Source of the DNA: an uncultured Pseudophaeobacter sp.
GTDB lineage: Bacteria > Pseudomonadota > Alphaproteobacteria > Rhodobacterales > Rhodobacteraceae
Assembly (NCBI GenBank): GCA_905479575.1
Contig: CAJQNB010000034.1
Location: 1-52,920 of the forward strand
DNA: 52,920 bases
Direction: 5' to 3'
The position numbers and the translations under genes were made by a program. Of this stretch, positions 43,844-52,255 are shown piece after piece. A model generated the notes under the pieces. It worked only from the letters and a program-made list of their open reading frames with translations. It did no database searches and had not been told where the DNA came from. Every line of letters starts with the position of its first letter. Within the stretch, counting starts at the first letter, position 1.

Positions 43844-44173
43844 ATGCCCAACGAAGAATGGGGCGTAAAGCGCGTCTGCCCAACCACCGGCAAACGGTTT
43901 TATGACCTGAATAAAAACCCGATCGTCAGCCCCTACACGGGCGAAGTTGTCGAGCTGAGCACTGGCAAAAGCCGGATGATCGAAGCTGACGCCGCAGATG
44001 CTGCCAGCGCCAAGGCAAAAGAAAACGACGCGGATGATACAGACGTTCTGGAAGATGACGAAGATGTCGATCTGGATCTGGGCGATGATGTTCTGGACGA
44101 TGATGACGATGATTCCGATACCGTGCCTCTCGAAGAGATCGCGGACGTCGCCTCAGAAGACGACGATTCCTAA
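43844..44173 (+). CDS. TIGR02300 (FYDLN acid) family protein
   Basis: A 109-residue alphaproteobacterial protein of unknown function. The N-terminal half is conserved (WGVKRVCPTTGKRFYDLNKNPIVSPYTGE) and carries the FYDLN motif. The C-terminal half is extremely acidic, with runs of Asp and a DLDLGDDVLDDDDDD stretch. AGGGGACCC precedes the start. The organisation, just upstream of a tRNA gene, is one I associate with this family, but its role is not established. Confidence 0.93.
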   Translation: MPNEEWGVKRVCPTTGKRFYDLNKNPIVSPYTGEVVELSTGKSRMIEADAADAASAKAKENDADDTDVLEDDEDVDLDLGDDVLDDDDDDSDTVPLEEIADVASEDDDS

Positions 44174-44397
44174 GATCACCTGATGTGATTTTGCTCTCCC
44201 AAGCAGCCAGTAGGCTGCCTGGGGATCCAAGTGAGCAAATGCAGGCAGCCTTGCAAAACACCTGCAGGGGCGCCCGGCAAAAAAACTCTCGACGATGGTG
44301 CATTTTCCACTTGCGGCCTGCTGCATCGTCCCTTAAATCACCCTCACACCGCAAGACGGAGCGGCCAAATGGCCAGGATGTTCTAACGGTGTGATTT
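44174..44397. other. Spacer between FYDLN gene and tRNA
   Basis: No gene is seen. A hairpin CCCAAGCAGCC/GGCTGCCTGGG (about 44198-44222) without a T-run follows the gene. The tRNA promoter should lie in the last ~80 bp. Confidence 0.4.
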
Positions 44398-44473
44398 GGG
44401 GCCTTAGCTCAGCTGGGAGAGCGCCTGCATGGCATGCAGGAGGTCAGGAGTTCGATCCTCCTAGGCTCCACCA
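44398..44473 (+). tRNA. tRNA-Ala (GGC anticodon)
   Basis: A 76-nt cloverleaf. Acceptor arm GGGGCCT/AGGCTCC, D-arm GCTCAGCTGGGAGAGC, anticodon stem CCTGC/GCAGG with loop ATGGCAT giving anticodon GGC, and T-arm AGGAG-TTCGATC-CTCCT. CCA is encoded (44471-44473). All stems pair, with one G-U in the acceptor. Confidence 0.97.
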
Positions 44474-44640
44474 AATCCCTCTTAATAGCATCAGACAAGT
44501 CTCGCCGCCGCTTCAGAGTATTTGTATCTGCCGTGCAGATGGGTGCTGTTTTCCTACAAAAATTCATGCTGCTTCGATCCGCGCCCTTCGACGTGTTGAT
44601 CCCGTCGCAGCCTTTCCCCTGTCACACCCGAGGATAGCCC

Positions 44641-45180
44641 ATGAGCGACCAGTTCTTTGTCGTGACGGGCGGGCCAGGTGCGGGCAAAACCAGCCTGATC
44701 ACCGAACTCGCCCGCCGCGGCTTTCACACAGTTCCCGAATCCGGCCGCGCGATCATCCGCGATGAAGTCCAGAGCGGCGGAGATGCCCTTCCCTGGGCCG
44801 ATCGCCCGGCCTTTGCCCAGAAGATGCTAGAGCGCGACCTGGATGCCTATTCCGCCGCACAGGCGCTCACAGGCCCGGTGATCTTTGACCGTGGCCTTCC
44901 CGACACCCTTGGCTACCTGACCCTCTGCGGCCTCACCGTGCCGCCTCACGTCGCCGCAACGGCCAAAGCAACCCGGTACAACCGTCGCGTCTTCCTGGCG
45001 CCGTTCTGGGATGCCATTTTCCAACAAGATGCCGAGCGCAAGCAGTCCCGCGCCGAAGCTGAAGCAACCTGCACAGTCATGTGAGAGACCTACACCGCGC
45101 TCGGATACAAAATCACGGAGCTGCCGCGTATCGCCATACAGCCGCGCGCTGACGTGCTAGCGAGACAAGTGGTCTGCTGA
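44641..45180 (+). pseudogene. P-loop AAA family ATPase gene interrupted by in-frame TGA
   Basis: The frame encodes a small ATPase/kinase-like protein: P-loop GGPGAGKTSL at residues 10-19, GRAIIRDEV, GPVIFDRGLPDTLGYL and FQQDAERKQSRAEAEA. It stops at TGA 45082-45084 after 147 codons, yet the same frame continues without shift (ETYTALGYKITELPRIA and so on) to TGA at 45178-45180. The family normally reads through this place (VMxETYxxxGY, about 175-180 residues), so the TGA replaces one sense codon. The truncated product lacks the last ~32 residues. A nonsense-mutated gene is the simplest reading; a sequencing error is the alternative. Confidence 0.7.
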
Positions 45181-45301
45181 CGGGCCACAAGCGCCACCGC
45201 AAAGCCCAAGCGCGCCGGAGAAAGTGGCCTGCCCTTTGGGAACGGCTCTTTACCAGTGCCCATCATTGTTTTGTAGCGCGGCACCCGTAAGCCTGAAACA
45301 G

Positions 45302-45333
45302 AAAAACCCCCGCCGATTTCTCGGCGGGGGTTT
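45302..45333. terminator. Bidirectional terminator after rplP
   Basis: CCCCCGCCGA (45307-45316) and TCGGCGGGGG (45321-45330) enclose TTTC, with AAAAA before and TTTCTATTTTTT after. It ends the rplB-rplP unit on the minus strand 23 bp after the rplP stop. Confidence 0.93.
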
Positions 45334-45355
45334 CTATTTTTTCCGATGACCGGGC

Positions 45356-45769
45356 TTACCAGTCTTCGCGAACCACGACGCGGGTTTTCACCGGAAGCTT
45401 CATCGCGGCCAGGCGCAGGGCCTCACGGGCGATGTCTTCGTTGACGCCGTCGATTTCGAACATCACACGGCCAGGTTTGACCTTGCATGCCCAATAATCC
45501 ACGGAACCTTTACCCTTACCCATACGAACTTCGACGGGCTTGGAGGTCACTGGGGTATCTGGGAAGATACGGATCCAGACACGACCCTGACGTTTCATGT
45601 GACGGGTCATGGCACGACGGGCAGCTTCGATCTGACGCGCGGTGACGCGCTCAGGTGTGGTTGCCTTGAGGCCGAAAGTGCCAAAGTTCAGATCGGAGCC
45701 GCCTTTGGCGTCGCCTTTGATCCGGCCTTTGTGCATTTTACGGAATTTGGTACGCTTTGGTTGAAGCAT
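45356..45769 (-). CDS. rplP: 50S ribosomal protein L16
   Basis: A 137-residue L16, which sits near the peptidyl-transferase centre and positions A-site tRNA. It begins [24 protein letters not shown] and contains [24 protein letters not shown], both diagnostic. It is 11 bp after rpsC. It is the last gene of this unit: rpmC, rpsQ and rplN, which usually follow, are absent and a strong terminator comes next. Confidence 0.97.
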   Translation of the reverse strand: MLQPKRTKFRKMHKGRIKGDAKGGSDLNFGTFGLKATTPERVTARQIEAARRAMTRHMKRQGRVWIRIFPDTPVTSKPVEVRMGKGKGSVDYWACKVKPGRVMFEIDGVNEDIAREALRLAAMKLPVKTRVVVREDW

Positions 45770-45780
45770 CTATTCTCTCC

Positions 45781-46491
45781 TTAGCGACGACCGCCACCAG
45801 CACCACGAGGTGCAGGGCCGTCCTGGAGTTCCTGTGCTTTACGGTCACGTGCCTGAGGATCGTGTTCCATGATCTCGCCTTTGAAGATCCAGGTTTTGAT
45901 CCCGATGATACCGTAAGGTGTCATGGCTTCGTTGTGAGCGTAATCGATGTCGGCGCGCAGAGTGTGCAGAGGCACACGACCTTCGCGGTACCATTCGGTA
46001 CGGGCGATTTCAGCGCCACCCAGACGGCCAGCAACGTTCACCCGGATACCCAGGGCGCCCATGCGCATGGCAGACTGTACGGCACGCTTCATCGCGCGAC
46101 GGAAGGATACACGACGTTCCAGCTGCTGAGCAATGGACTCACCAACCAGCTGCGCGTCCAGCTCGGGCTTGCGCACTTCAACGATGTTGAGGTGCAGTTC
46201 CGAGTCTGTCATCGAGGCCAGCTTCTTGCGAAGCACTTCGATGTCAGCGCCTTTTTTGCCGATGATCACGCCAGGACGTGCAGTGTGGATTGTCACACGG
46301 CATTTCTTGTGAGGGCGTTCAATGATCACGCGAGCGATGCCAGCCTGCTTGCACTCATCCTTGATGAAATCGCGCAGCTTGATGTCTTCCAGCAGCAGAT
46401 CACCAAAATCTTTGGTGTCGGCGTACCAGCGGCTGTCCCAGGTGCGGTTAATCTGCAGGCGCATGCCAACCGGATTGACTTTATGTCCCAT
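45781..46491 (-). CDS. rpsC: 30S ribosomal protein S3
   Basis: A 236-residue S3 of the 30S head. It starts [24 protein letters not shown]; the KH domain carries [11 protein letters not shown], and the C-terminal domain contains [30 protein letters not shown]. The tail ends PRGAGGGRR. Its ATG shares one base with the rplV stop (TAATG), giving tight translational coupling. Confidence 0.97.
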   Translation of the reverse strand: MGHKVNPVGMRLQINRTWDSRWYADTKDFGDLLLEDIKLRDFIKDECKQAGIARVIIERPHKKCRVTIHTARPGVIIGKKGADIEVLRKKLASMTDSELHLNIVEVRKPELDAQLVGESIAQQLERRVSFRRAMKRAVQSAMRMGALGIRVNVAGRLGGAEIARTEWYREGRVPLHTLRADIDYAHNEAMTPYGIIGIKTWIFKGEIMEHDPQARDRKAQELQDGPAPRGAGGGRR

Positions 46492-46871
46492 TAGGCTTGC
46501 TCCTCAACTTGACGCACCTTGATGGTGATCTCAGCGAACGGTTTCAAGATCTTGCCGAAACGACCACGCGCCCGTGGACGACCACGCTTGAGGGTCATGT
46601 TCTTACCAACCCAGGCCTCGGCAACGATCAGCTCGTCAACGTCCAGGTTGTGGTTGTTTTCAGCATTGGCAATCGCGGACTGAAGGCATTTCTTCACGTC
46701 CTGCGCCACGCGCTTGTTCGAGAAAGTCAGGTCGATCAGAGCCTTGTCGACTTTCTTGCCGCGGATCATTTGCGCAACCAAGTTCAGCTTTTGCGGGGAG
46801 GTACGCAGCATGCGAGTTTTCGCCATTGCTTCGTTGTCTGCCACGCGGCGGGGATTTTGTACCTTACCCAT
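46491..46871 (-). CDS. rplV: 50S ribosomal protein L22
   Basis: A 126-residue L22, part of the exit-tunnel wall. The core [29 protein letters not shown] and [24 protein letters not shown] are typical. It overlaps rpsC by one base and follows rpsS by three bases. Confidence 0.97.
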   Translation of the reverse strand: MGKVQNPRRVADNEAMAKTRMLRTSPQKLNLVAQMIRGKKVDKALIDLTFSNKRVAQDVKKCLQSAIANAENNHNLDVDELIVAEAWVGKNMTLKRGRPRARGRFGKILKPFAEITIKVRQVEEQA

Positions 46872-46874
46872 GAC

Positions 46875-47153
46875 TTATTTCCGCTTCGCTTTTTTGTCAG
46901 CGGCGTGACCATAATAGGTGCGCGTTGGCGAATACTCACCAAACTTCTGACCAATCATGTCTTCCGAGACGTTTACGGGAATGTGCTTGTGGCCGTTGTA
47001 AACACCAAATGTCAGACCCACGAACTGGGGCAGAATGGTGGAACGACGAGACCAGATTTTGATGACATCATTACGGCCCGACTCGCGCGCAGCTTCGGCT
47101 TTTTTAAGCACGTAGCTGTCGACAAAAGGACCTTTCCATACAGAGCGAGACAT
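46875..47153 (-). CDS. rpsS: 30S ribosomal protein S19
   Basis: A 92-residue S19, which contacts S13 and 16S rRNA in the 30S head. It begins [18 protein letters not shown] and includes [27 protein letters not shown] and [17 protein letters not shown]. It is three bases downstream of rplB. Confidence 0.97.
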   Translation of the reverse strand: MSRSVWKGPFVDSYVLKKAEAARESGRNDVIKIWSRRSTILPQFVGLTFGVYNGHKHIPVNVSEDMIGQKFGEYSPTRTYYGHAADKKAKRK

Positions 47154-47156
47154 AAA

Positions 47157-47999
47157 TTAACGTCCCTTCTTCTTGGCGTGACGCGAGCGGATAATCAGCT
47201 TTTGCGACGCTTTGTTTTTGTTACGGGTGCGCTTACCTTTGGTCGGCTTACCCCATGGGGTTACCGGGTGACGACCACCAGAGGTACGACCTTCACCACC
47301 ACCGTGTGGGTGATCGATCGGGTTCATGACAACACCACGTACCGAAGGGCGGATGCCCTTGTGACGCATGCGGCCCGCTTTACCAAAGTTCTGGTTGGAG
47401 TTGTCGGGGTTCGACACGGCACCAACTGTGGCCAGGCATTCCTGACGCACCAGACGCAGCTCGCCCGAGGACAGGCGGATCTGAGCGTAGCCACCGTCAC
47501 GACCAACGAACTGAGCGTATGTACCGGCTGCACGGGCGATCTGGCCGCCTTTGCCGGGCTTCATTTCGATGTTGTGAATGATGGTACCAATCGGCATGCC
47601 AGAGAAAGGCATTGTGTTGCCGGGCTTGATGTCTGCCTTTGCCGAAGCAATGACCTTGTCACCAACGCCAAGACGCTGAGGCGCCAGGATATAGGCCTGC
47701 TCACCATCTTCGTATTTGATCAGAGCGATAAACGCGGTCCGGTTCGGGTCATACTCGATCCGTTCAACGGTTGCCGCAATATCGAATTTGTTACGTTTGA
47801 AATCGACGATACGATAGAGGCGTTTTGCCCCGCCACCTTTGCGGCGCATCGTAATCCGTCCGGTGTTGTTCCGGCCGCCCTTTTTGGTCAAACCCTCAGT
47901 GAGAGATTTAACCGGACGCCCTTTCCAAAGCTCCGAACGGTCGATCAGAACCAGCCCACGCTGGCCCGGCGTCGTCGGCTTATACGACTTAAGTGCCAT
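47157..47999 (-). CDS. rplB: 50S ribosomal protein L2
   Basis: A 280-residue L2, required for subunit association and peptidyl transfer. It starts [17 protein letters not shown], the family N-terminus; an in-frame ATG at 48038 adds 13 unlikely residues. The conserved [23 protein letters not shown] near the C-terminus includes the essential His region. Unlike the usual order, rplW is not directly upstream: a 1.2-kb insertion intervenes, and the gene becomes the first of a new transcription unit. Confidence 0.96.
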   Translation of the reverse strand: MALKSYKPTTPGQRGLVLIDRSELWKGRPVKSLTEGLTKKGGRNNTGRITMRRKGGGAKRLYRIVDFKRNKFDIAATVERIEYDPNRTAFIALIKYEDGEQAYILAPQRLGVGDKVIASAKADIKPGNTMPFSGMPIGTIIHNIEMKPGKGGQIARAAGTYAQFVGRDGGYAQIRLSSGELRLVRQECLATVGAVSNPDNSNQNFGKAGRMRHKGIRPSVRGVVMNPIDHPHGGGEGRTSGGRHPVTPWGKPTKGKRTRNKNKASQKLIIRSRHAKKKGR

Positions 48000-48365
48000 G
48001 CTTTCTGTCTTCCGTTTAGCTACGATGGGTTTCCCCATCGCTGCGGATCCTTAGGTTTTTGTCTTTGGACCCGCTATGTGTAAGCCCCCCGTCCGCCTGT
48101 CCCTATTGGACAATGACTACTAAGGTGGCCAGTCTTTAGGGCCCCGAAGGTCCCCAGCTCAAAGTATCCCACAAAGAATACGGCCCCAGAACGAATCTGA
48201 GGCCAGTAGGATTGGGCGGATGTAGCAGGGTTGGGGGTGGGTGGCAATGGGTAAGGCAAGAAACCTCATAAAGCCACTGTCAACGAAAGCCGTTACATGC
48301 AGTGTTAGCTGCAGTCCATTCTATCTCTCTATCTTAGCGCATAGGCCAATTATGAAAAAAGTCCA
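48000..48365 (-). promoter_or_regulatory. Leader and promoter region of the rplB unit
   Basis: Because a terminator follows rplW, rplB needs a promoter here. On the minus strand a TTGACA stands at about 48278-48283 but lacks a convincing -10. A hairpin CGATGGG-GAAA-CCCATCG (48023-48040) with a GAAA tetraloop sits 23 nt before the rplB start, and GGAAGACAGAAAG precedes the ATG. No gene is seen in the rest. Confidence 0.4.
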
Positions 48366-48554
48366 ATGTACTCTCCCGCTGTGAGCTTTTTGGCTTCACA
48401 GAAGCACCATCGTAATAAGGTTCGGGAGCAATTCAAAAGCGCAGCCGACGAGTTCCTAATCGCCCATGAAATGTCGGTGAGCGCGAAAACTTCTTGCCTA
48501 GGTCGCTTCCAAGGAAAAAATGGCCTGACAACCTCGACCAAGAAACAAGAGTAA
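48366..48554 (+). pseudogene. Possible 5' fragment of the rplW/rplB insert gene
   Basis: A 62-codon frame reading MYSPAVSFLASQKHHRNK onward, helical and charged (REQFKSAADEFLIAHE). It overlaps the next gene in a different frame. The downstream frame is open from about 48470 and makes good sense when joined near 48470 (LIAHE, then NVGERENFLPRSLPRKKW). This suggests one gene split by a one-base indel. It could instead be a spurious frame. Confidence 0.4.
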
Positions 48555-49066
48555 AAGCTGCGCAAAGCGCGCAGCTATCGGTCTTCTTTGTCCAAGGTAT
48601 CGACCCCTGCGAGGTGCTTGTTGCCGAAGGATTGTACGGTCAAGCCGCGTCCTTAATTCGTCAGCATATGGAAATCATAGGAGCGATAGATGAGATTTGG
48701 GCAGGAAAACGTAGATCTAATCAGACCCCCAAAATTTCAAGCCTCCCTCATCGCCTTCGGCAGCACCACGGGGGCCTATCAGAACTCTCTCAAGCAGCCG
48801 TCCCCAAATATCTTGAAAATATTCATACCAGTAAGAGCGGCGAACTTGTTGGCGCATCGACAGAGCCGGGCTTCAAAACAGAAATAGCGCTTTTTCTATA
48901 TAGGCTCGAACTTGGTCTCATTTTGCTCTTCGCCACCAAACAAGACGAAATTCTTCAAAGGATTTACGGAAAAGGTCTCGACGCTGATGAGGTTCGCTTT
49001 CTAGCAACGGCCGTAAATGTCGCCGACAAAATGGCCAAAACTGTTGACGAACAAACAAAAGGCTAA
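48494..49066 (+). CDS. Hypothetical protein inserted between rplW and rplB
   Basis: A 190-residue, mostly helical protein encoded against the direction of the S10 operon. The start is TTG at 48494 if it is independent, but no ribosome-binding site is visible and the frame runs back to 48470, so the true 5' part may be the fragment at 48366. The helical stretch VLVAEGLYGQAASLIRQHME resembles helical accessory families with an LxRxxxE pattern (DUF5677/AbiV-like), a weak inference. The region is A+T-richer than the ribosomal genes. A structured repeat follows. Function is unknown. Confidence 0.6.
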   Translation: MPRSLPRKKWPDNLDQETRVKAAQSAQLSVFFVQGIDPCEVLVAEGLYGQAASLIRQHMEIIGAIDEIWAGKRRSNQTPKISSLPHRLRQHHGGLSELSQAAVPKYLENIHTSKSGELVGASTEPGFKTEIALFLYRLELGLILLFATKQDEILQRIYGKGLDADEVRFLATAVNVADKMAKTVDEQTKG

Positions 49067-49095
49067 CCAAGACCAGCTCGGCCGAAGGCCGGGCA

Positions 49096-49148
49096 GCGCC
49101 TGACCCTCCCCACGGGAGGGCGCTTTCGCACCCACCCAGGGTCAGGCG
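49096..49148. repeat. Nested inverted repeat after the insert gene
   Basis: GCGCCTGACCCT (49096-49107) is exactly complementary to AGGGTCAGGCGC (49137-49148). Inside it, CCCTCCC (49104-49110) pairs with GGGAGGG (49114-49120). The competing pairings resemble an intergenic REP-like element. It lies between the insert gene and the rplW terminator. Confidence 0.6.
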
Positions 49149-49173
49149 CCGCCCTCCCGATAGCACGCCCTCA

Positions 49174-49206
49174 ACAAAAAAGGCCCCCGCTTCGCAGCGA
49201 GGGCCT
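49174..49206 (-). terminator. Intrinsic terminator directly after rplW
   Basis: On the minus strand AGGCCCTCGCT pairs with AGCGGGGGCCT (plus-strand 49181-49191 / 49196-49206, one mismatch) around GCGA, followed by TTTTT (49176-49180). It starts 27 bp after the rplW stop and splits the S10 operon. Confidence 0.9.
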
Positions 49207-49232
49207 CTCTATTAGTTCAAAAGAACCTGATC

Positions 49233-49529
49233 TCAGAGTCCGGTGGACACGTCGATTGTGTTGCCCTCTTCGAGCGTCACATAGGCCTTTTTCACGTCTT
49301 TGCGACGGCCAATCTGGCCGCGGAACCGCTTTTGCTTACCCTTGGTGATGGTGGTGTTGACCGCCTTCACTTTCACACCAAAGAGGGTCTCAACCGCTTC
49401 TTTGATCTGGGGTTTGTTGCTGTCGATCGCAACTTCAAAAACAACCGCACCGTTTTCGGATGCCATGGTGGTTTTCTCGGTGATGATCGGCTTGCGGATC
49501 ACGTCGTAGTGTTCTGCTTTAGCGTTCAT
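49233..49529 (-). CDS. rplW: 50S ribosomal protein L23
   Basis: A 98-residue L23 at the tunnel exit, docking site for trigger factor and SRP. It contains [19 protein letters not shown] and [29 protein letters not shown]. Its ATG overlaps the rplD stop by four bases. It is the last gene of the upstream transcription unit, as a terminator follows instead of rplB. Confidence 0.97.
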   Translation of the reverse strand: MNAKAEHYDVIRKPIITEKTTMASENGAVVFEVAIDSNKPQIKEAVETLFGVKVKAVNTTITKGKQKRFRGQIGRRKDVKKAYVTLEEGNTIDVSTGL

Positions 49530-50143
49530 TTCAAACGAGCCTCCAGTGCTTCGAGACCAGCCTTGGTGATAACCAGGGTGTCACGCTTCAGGATGTCGTA
49601 AACGTTTGCACCCATTGTTGGCAGGATATCCAGACCTTCAATGTTGCGCGAGGCTTTCAGAAAGCCTGCGTTTACTTCGGCACCGTCGATGACCAGCGCG
49701 CGCTTCCAGCCCAGGTTTGCAACCTGTTTGGCCAGAGCACCGGTTTTGCCTTCGGCAGCAGCGTCAGAGATCACCACCAGTTCACCGGCTTTCGCCTTGG
49801 CGGAGAGTGCGTGACGCAGACCCAGCTTACGGAACTTTTTGGTCAGCTCGTGGCCGTGCGAACGCACAACGGGGCCTTTGTAGATACCACCACCGCGGAA
49901 GATCGGAGCAGAACGTGCGCCGTGACGTGCGCCGCCGGTGCCTTTCTGACGATAGATCTTCTTGGTCGAGTATTTGACTTCCGAACGGGTCTTTACCTTG
50001 TGGGTACCGGCCTGTGCGTTGTTACGCTGCCAGCGGACCACACGGTGCAGAATGTCCGCACGTGGCTCCAGACCAAAGAGGTCAGCGTTCAGCTCGATGT
50101 CGCCAGCTTTGCTGCCGTCGAGATTCATCACATCAAGTTTCAT
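49526..50143 (-). CDS. rplD: 50S ribosomal protein L4
   Basis: A 205-residue L4, an exit-tunnel protein and in enterobacteria the S10-operon autorepressor. Blocks are [38 protein letters not shown] and [20 protein letters not shown]. It overlaps rplC by four bases and rplW by four bases, so the three are translationally coupled. Whether L4 regulates this operon is not known. Confidence 0.97.
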   Translation of the reverse strand: MKLDVMNLDGSKAGDIELNADLFGLEPRADILHRVVRWQRNNAQAGTHKVKTRSEVKYSTKKIYRQKGTGGARHGARSAPIFRGGGIYKGPVVRSHGHELTKKFRKLGLRHALSAKAKAGELVVISDAAAEGKTGALAKQVANLGWKRALVIDGAEVNAGFLKASRNIEGLDILPTMGANVYDILKRDTLVITKAGLEALEARLK

Positions 50144-50850
50144 GCTTCACCACCTTCCGCAGGGGCTTCGCTCGCAGCGGCTTTGATACCAGCTGGGAAG
50201 GGAAGACCTTCAGGAGCTTTCTTCTTCACGGCATCCTTGACGGTGACCCAGCCAGACTTTGGACCAGGTACGGCGCCTTTGATGAAGACCAGACCACGGT
50301 CGGCGTCAGTTTTGACGACTTCCAGGTTCTGTGTGGTTACGCGGGCGGCGCCCATGTGACCAGCCATCTTCTTGCCTTTGAAAACCTTACCGGGATCCTG
50401 ACACTGGCCGGTGGAACCGTGCGAACGGTGCGAAATCGAAACACCGTGTGTCGCGCGCAGACCACCAAAGTTCCAGCGCTTCATCGCACCGGCAAAACCT
50501 TTACCGATGGATGTACCGGTCACGTCAACTTTTTGACCTGCCAGGAAGTGCTCGGCCGAGATTTCGGCGCCGACTTCGATGAGAGCATCAGCAGGCACGC
50601 GGAATTCCACGAGCTTACGCTTGGGCTCTACCTTGGAGGCCGCAAAGTGACCGCGCATTGCCTTGGAGACACGCTTGACCTTAGCGGAACCCGCACCGAG
50701 CTGAACAGCTGTGTAGCCGTCTTTGTCATCGGTACGCTGAGACACAACCTGCAGCCCGTCCAGGTGAAGAACGGTCACAGGGATCTGCTGACCATCTTCC
50801 ATGAACAAACGAGTCATGCCGACTTTTTTTGCAATAATACCAGAGCGCAT
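50140..50850 (-). CDS. rplC: 50S ribosomal protein L3
   Basis: A 236-residue L3, needed for 50S assembly and peptidyl-transferase function. It starts [28 protein letters not shown]. The central [50 protein letters not shown] contains the conserved loop with the Gln-methylation context. A glutamate- and alanine-rich tail extends the C-terminus. It follows rpsJ by 18 bp. Confidence 0.97.
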   Translation of the reverse strand: MRSGIIAKKVGMTRLFMEDGQQIPVTVLHLDGLQVVSQRTDDKDGYTAVQLGAGSAKVKRVSKAMRGHFAASKVEPKRKLVEFRVPADALIEVGAEISAEHFLAGQKVDVTGTSIGKGFAGAMKRWNFGGLRATHGVSISHRSHGSTGQCQDPGKVFKGKKMAGHMGAARVTTQNLEVVKTDADRGLVFIKGAVPGPKSGWVTVKDAVKKKAPEGLPFPAGIKAAASEAPAEGGEA

Positions 50851-50868
50851 TATTTATACCCTCCGTTC

Positions 50869-51183
50869 TTAAGATTGCAGTTTGATCTCGACGTCCACAC
50901 CAGCGGCCAGGTCGAGCTTCATCAGCGCGTCCACGGTCTGGGGGGTCGGATCAACGATGTCGAGCATACGCTTGTGCGTACGGATCTCGAACTGGTCACG
51001 AGATTTCTTGTCAACGTGGGGACCACGCAGAACGGTGAATTTCTCGATCTTGTTTGGCAGTGGGATCGGGCCGCGAACAGTCGCGCCGGTCCGCTTGGCA
51101 GTGTTGACGATCTCTTGTGTGCTGGCGTCCAGTACACGATAGTCAAATGCCTTGAGCCGAATACGGATATTTTGGCTTTGCAT
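50869..51183 (-). CDS. rpsJ: 30S ribosomal protein S10
   Basis: A 104-residue S10 (NusE), a 30S head protein also used in transcription antitermination. It starts [19 protein letters not shown] and includes [38 protein letters not shown]. It is the first gene of the unit; tuf lies 1.47 kb upstream with accessory genes between. The 5' leader holds a promoter candidate and a terminator-like hairpin. Confidence 0.97.
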   Translation of the reverse strand: MQSQNIRIRLKAFDYRVLDASTQEIVNTAKRTGATVRGPIPLPNKIEKFTVLRGPHVDKKSRDQFEIRTHKRMLDIVDPTPQTVDALMKLDLAAGVDVEIKLQS

Positions 51184-51253
51184 TAGTCAGCCTTTATCTA
51201 GGCGTGGGGGTTGAGAGGAGGGGCAGCGACCACCGCTTACCCTCATCGAACCC

Positions 51254-51277
51254 AAAAGGCGGGAATCACCCCGCCTT
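51254..51277 (-). promoter_or_regulatory. Terminator-like hairpin in the rpsJ leader
   Basis: On the minus strand AAGGCGGG, a GTGATT loop, CCCGCCTT and TT form an 8-bp stem with a short T-run, between the candidate promoter and rpsJ (71 nt before the start). It may attenuate S10-operon transcription or end read-through from upstream. Confidence 0.55.
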
Positions 51278-51301
51278 GTTGTTCCACCAGGGAACTAGCG
51301 C

Positions 51302-51330
51302 CCTATACGCCTGAATGGCCCATGGGGCAA
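51302..51330 (-). promoter_or_regulatory. Candidate promoter of the rpsJ-rplW unit
   Basis: Minus-strand TTGCCC (51325-51330) and TATAGG (51302-51307) are separated by exactly 17 bp, matching sigma-70 spacing, about 120 bp before rpsJ. A 16-base palindrome abuts its upstream side. Confidence 0.5.
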
Positions 51331-51333
51331 GAC

Positions 51334-51349
51334 GTTTCGCGCGCGAAAC
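51334..51349. promoter_or_regulatory. 16-bp perfect palindrome beside the S10 promoter
   Basis: GTTTCGCGCGCGAAAC is self-complementary over all 16 bases and ends 3 bp upstream of the candidate -35 box, a typical activator or repressor position. I know no factor for it. Confidence 0.5.
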
Positions 51350-51417
51350 AGTTGCATGAGGGGCGGACGGTGGGTTTGGGGTTTGTTACGGTCGACCAAT
51401 GCAAACAAATACACGCC

Positions 51418-52017
51418 TCATACAAGTTTGGCACAAGTCTCAATTGAACGGCACGCCAACTCCAAAGCCAGCTTGGTTTTGTCTGAGATCGTCTTGTCTG
51501 AGTACCTTTTAGGCTTCACAAGATCCATGATGCAGAACCTAGAATTCCCCAATGCTGTTCCCTTGAAGGAATCAAGCAAGATTAGAGAGCCTATGTTTGC
51601 AATTCTTTGAGCGAGTTCCGGTTTTTGTGTCGCCCAAACTAGGTGCAGGTGACTCTGCCCCTTTTCGAAGGTACGAAACCAAGGGTCAACTTTTAACTCG
51701 ATGTCAAAGTTAGGTACAGAGTAGACCCGCTCTTGATCAACTACTTCTATATGTTTGGCCTTCCCAAACTTTGCTATGAAGTGCTCAAAAGCAGCTTTGT
51801 TGTACTTACGTTCTGCTTCTTTAGTCGGTGTCTCCAAGATCCCTTCGATTTCTTTAGGGGAAGCACCTTCAATATGTTGATGAATGGCTTTTTTCAAAGA
51901 CCAATGAAAGTTGTGACCAACACCTGGACTATTCAGCATGGTGTCAAGTGCACCTGCCAACTCGACTTGATCGAAATGGCAAAGCTTGATGAAAGTTTGC
52001 AGGCGCATTTTGAGCAT
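51418..52017 (-). CDS. Hypothetical protein between tuf and rpsJ
   Basis: A 199-residue cytoplasmic-looking protein with no recognised family. The N-terminal half is helical (LQTFIKLCHFDQVELAGALDTML; KEIEGILETPTKEAERKYNKAAF). A central strand region YSVPNFDIELKVDPWFRTF and a further alpha/beta segment follow. A strong AGGAGAG lies six bases before the ATG, supporting expression. The gene is clearly A+T-richer than tuf and rpsJ, so it is likely a recent arrival at this normally conserved junction. It could read through into rpsJ on the same strand. Confidence 0.7.
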   Translation of the reverse strand: MLKMRLQTFIKLCHFDQVELAGALDTMLNSPGVGHNFHWSLKKAIHQHIEGASPKEIEGILETPTKEAERKYNKAAFEHFIAKFGKAKHIEVVDQERVYSVPNFDIELKVDPWFRTFEKGQSHLHLVWATQKPELAQRIANIGSLILLDSFKGTALGNSRFCIMDLVKPKRYSDKTISDKTKLALELACRSIETCAKLV

Positions 52018-52255
52018 TTGGCTCTCCTAATAGGTGCAACTACACAAAATCCCAAACAACGCGACAAGTAAAGGAAACTCAGTTTCTCTCCCACAAAGGC
52101 CAAAGTGGAACCTGCTGTTTTGCTTCATATGGACGTCTGGCCTCCCTCCTTCCTCACCCCAGCATTAAACTCCCCTAAACCCTGTATTATGCGCTACCAT
52201 TCAACCCTAATGAGTCTCCAGCCATGACTCATCGTAAATTTTTGGAGAATTACAT
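52018..52255. other. Divergent upstream region of the hypothetical and YjzC-like genes
   Basis: A 238-bp A+T-rich spacer with promoters presumably for both divergent genes; TTGGAGAA just before the YjzC-like ATG is its ribosome-binding site. I see no recognisable operator. Confidence 0.4.

Noticed and set aside
45082..45084. TGA in the ATPase gene as a selenocysteine codon
   Set aside because: The family has no cysteine at this position and I see no obvious selenocysteine insertion hairpin; nonsense mutation is simpler.
44398..45180. tRNA-Ala as an integration site for a genomic island
   Set aside because: No integrase gene and no repeated tRNA 3' end were seen in the flanking sequence.
46497..48083. 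A 528-codon plus-strand open frame across the ribosomal genes
   Set aside because: It is antisense to rplV, rpsS and rplB, which are certain, and its translation has no protein-like domain; it arises from codon bias of the real genes.
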